From positions 372,001 through 436,000 of the forward strand of contig JAIXMN010000018.1 in the NCBI GenBank assembly GCA_025716815.1: DNA of 64,000 bases. Direction: 5' to 3'. Below the pieces are notes generated by a model. That model had not been told where the DNA came from. It did not search any database and saw only the letters and a list, made by a program, of their open reading frames with translations. Every line of letters begins with the position of its first letter. The stretch's first letter is position 1. The translations under genes and the position numbers were made by a program. Source of the DNA: Dichotomocladium elegans (Eukaryota; Mucoromycota; Mucoromycetes; Mucorales; Lichtheimiaceae). This document shows positions 61,512 through 64,000 of the stretch, piece by piece.

Positions 61512-64000
61512 ATGTCGAACCCTAATCGTACCTCTAGGTACGCACCGGTCAATAGTGGAACCTATGAACCACGACTCTCTCATCAGCCGCCTCCCCCGAG
61601 ACCACCTGCCCATCATCATAACACGCCTCCCCAGCCACAACAGTACCATCATCACTCGCAATATCAACAGCAGCAACAGCATGTTACATCTTCACCTCAT
61701 GGACCAGGTCGGCCGATGCGTCCAGGTCCTCCCGCCTCGTTTGGTTCTCAACAACATCAGACTATTTCACGCTCTCGGTCCCTAACTCGCCCGGAACGGC
61801 AGCGGCCCCGTCAAGGAATGATCCGTACTCCCTCGCAGCAACGTCATGCTGCGGCAGTGGCAGCAGCGTCTTCTTCCCCTGCTCAACGCCCCATGGCGTT
61901 AGGCTATCCTGGTGCTACTAATCATCATCCACAGCGCCAACAATCACCCATGTCAAACCAGTTACAACAGCAACTTCGTCTGCAAAGGCTCCAGCAGCAA
62001 CAAGCTGCTGGCCTGAATAACGCGCCGCCACCTCCTGTCGCTGAAAAAAACGACGAGAATGATGACGAGCTGAAGCCCAAAGTGCTCACTAGCTGGTGGT
62101 CTTGGGTTGCATTCTTAGCAACATGTTGCTTTCCGCCATTCGTCATTAGGATCGTTTTTAGAAAGCCTAACGCCTTGATGCAACAGGCCTGGCGAGAAAA
62201 GGTATGCAGAACAATGCTTAGCATCCTTCCTCTTTTCCCATGCACTTCTTTTTCCTAATCTCTCTGTTTCCTGCTGTCGTTTCTTCTGATCTCTAGGTTA
62301 CGCTCGTTTATATAATTTTGATTCTCTGCGGCGCGCTTGCTTATGTCACTTACGGTTTAAATGAGACTCTCTGTCCCGACGGAATACGGAATTATCCTTA
62401 CTCCGCCATGGTTGATGGAGTACGGACCCCAGTCTATCGGGAAGAACCCCGTGTTTTCGGCTACCTTTACGAATTGGATACCCTCAAAAGTTTTTTCTCC
62501 AGTAAAGGTCTTAACCTCACCAACGACTACGAGAATATGGAGCTCGGTTCCATTTTCGACGCCGACGCGAGCGGCGCTTGCGCAAGCTTTGATCAGGGAG
62601 CGATAAAGACTAAAGGTGTATGTAGACTCGACAGTCCGTATGGTAAGCAATGCTCCTTTTTCAAATGAAAGTAATGACTGAAACGGGTATTGGGAACGAA
62701 CAGGTGGGTCTATCAGCCAGCCCGACGGATCTTGCTTGTCATTTGCCGAGCTCCAAGCCTATGCAAGTACTAACGGTTCAATTGGCTTTGATTGGGTGGA
62801 CCTGCGTCCGAGAGGTGCAGATGTCCTAGACGACACTGATCTGGTTGTCCTAGGCGATTCTGGTACTATTTTGAGTTTCAAACTTGTCATATGTCTCAAA
62901 CCGGTTGTATCTGACCCTGCAACTTTGCCATTTCAGTGCTGAACATTACTAGATATTTGAGCTCCACCAACAAGTTTTTTGGCGACCAGGTTGATATCGC
63001 CCTACGGAACAACCGCGGAAATGATGCATCATATGCTATCCTTGCTGCAGCTGGGAATCCGACCCGCGATTGCCTGCTTGCGCGCTACCGCGTGGGCTCG
63101 ATGGAAACTGATACGGCCGGATGTATTGCCAACAATATAGTCACGAACATTATGTTTGCGGTCATTATTGTCATCATTGTCATCCGTTACTCTATGGCAT
63201 TATTATTCCAGTGGGTTATTGCCAAACGCCTTGTGAAGCCTGGTGGCCGATCGAACTGGCTGGCGTGGCGTTCAATTAAGGGAGGCAACGATGACCCCGC
63301 CAATCATATTCCCGGTCCCTATAATAACTATGGACCAATGAATGTCGCAAACAATGTCTCGGCGGCCTCTATCAGCTCAGCCTCATCGCGCAACACACCC
63401 AGCGATAGCTCTGTCGTAGGTCTCGGCGGAAACCGGTCTGACATAGTATCGACTGAGCTTTACACGGTCATGCTTGTTACGTGTTATTCGGAAGGCGAAG
63501 AGGGTCTTCGCACTACTATGGATAGTTTGGCAGAAACTACTTATTCCAAAAAGCACAAGGTCTGTGCGCTGATAGGGGATAAGAAATGACTGGGAATTAC
63601 TTACATTTGCGTGGAAAATGCAGTGTTTCTTCGTCGTTGCTGACGGAATGATCACCGGTGCTGGTGAGACACGGTCGACTCCAGATATTGTGGTTAGCAT
63701 GATGGAACTTGATCCTACCATGACAAACCCCAAGCCCTGTTCGTATCTTGCGGTAGCGGACGGCGAAAAACAGCTAAATATGGCGAAAGTGGTAACTATT
63801 TGCAATTATAATGACGTAAACACCATGATACTGAGCTTCGGGGATTGTAGTATGCAGGTCACTACAAAGGCGTGCCGTGTATTACCATCGTCAAATGCGG
63901 AACGGAGGAGGAACAAAAAGGGCCCAAGGCCGGAAACCGAGGCAAGCGTGACTCTCAGGTGAATATAGACAATGAATCCCATGTGACTCGTTTAACATAG
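61512..64000 (+). CDS. Chitin synthase, class IV/V-like (division 2), 5' part; continues beyond window
   Basis: Exons 61512-62201, 62297-62642, 62704-62862, 62937-63559, 63624-63791 and 63851-63958 join in phase. A further intron starts at 63959 and the gene runs off the window. Chitin synthase is a plasma-membrane GT2 enzyme that polymerises GlcNAc from UDP-GlcNAc. The N-terminal 190 residues are a Gln/Pro/His-rich cytosolic region. Membrane helices follow at SWVAFLATCCFPPFVIRIVF and VTLVYIILILCGALAYVTYG, then a luminal domain with Cys residues, then NIMFAVIIVIIVIRYSMALL. The catalytic domain opens with YTVMLVTCYSEGEEGLRTTM and HKCFFVVADGMITGAGE, followed by NMAKVYAGHYKGVPCITIVK. There is no myosin motor at the N-terminus. 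The order matches class IV (Chs3-like) enzymes. QRRW and later motifs lie outside the window, so the class is provisional. Confidence 0.92.

Overview
The window is eukaryotic nuclear DNA from a filamentous fungus, most likely an early-diverging one (Mucoromycota, probably Mucorales). The genes carry many short GT-AG introns (about 50-90 bp). The gene set is fungal: a KTR-type mannosyltransferase, an Ede1-like endocytic scaffold, a PFA-DSP phosphatase of the Siw14 type, a chitin synthase and polyphyletic amino-acid permeases. The repeat families (IS630/Tc1-like DDE transposases and a multi-exon family of unknown function) are ones I recall as abundant in Mucorales genomes. No database was consulted. 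Homology calls rest on motifs read in the translated exons, and exon joins were checked for phase by hand.

Layout. Positions 1-9.5 kb are gene dense and on the plus strand: an ERAD-type E2 (Ubc7), a GT15 mannosyltransferase and a 1594-residue EH-domain/UBA protein (Ede1/Eps15-like). Positions 9.5-15.7 kb are decayed: a relic M13 (neprilysin-like) peptidase without its zinc motif, one small spliced ORF and a broken DDE transposase. Positions 15.7-26.3 kb hold intact genes: a mitochondrial coiled-coil protein with a GC-AG intron, a STIMATE/TMEM110-like membrane protein, a polysaccharide-deacetylase-like protein lacking the metal and base residues, a UBA-USP protein in which the catalytic Cys position reads Ala, and a Siw14-like phosphatase containing a 16-nt exon.

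Positions 26.3-28.2 kb are a fold-back made from transposase sequence. Positions 28.2-37.3 kb hold three tandem paralogous amino-acid/GABA-type permeases, all on the minus strand.

Positions 38-59 kb are a nested mobile-element graveyard. Two nearly identical 3.06-kb direct copies each contain a DDE transposase relic interrupted by a TA-flanked MITE. There are three fragments of one fungal gene family, two truncated PIF/Harbinger transposases and a broken Helitron with another copy of the MITE. A diverged inverted pair lies at the right end. In the middle sits the most unusual structure seen: eight tandem units of about 241 bp. Each looks like a complete exon plus intron, keeps phase, and is in frame with the next family-related exon. 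The window ends in the 5' part of a chitin synthase gene that runs off the edge.

There is no operon logic here. The working genes serve ubiquitin/ERAD, endocytosis, wall polysaccharide synthesis and modification, and nutrient uptake. The repeats explain most of the rest.
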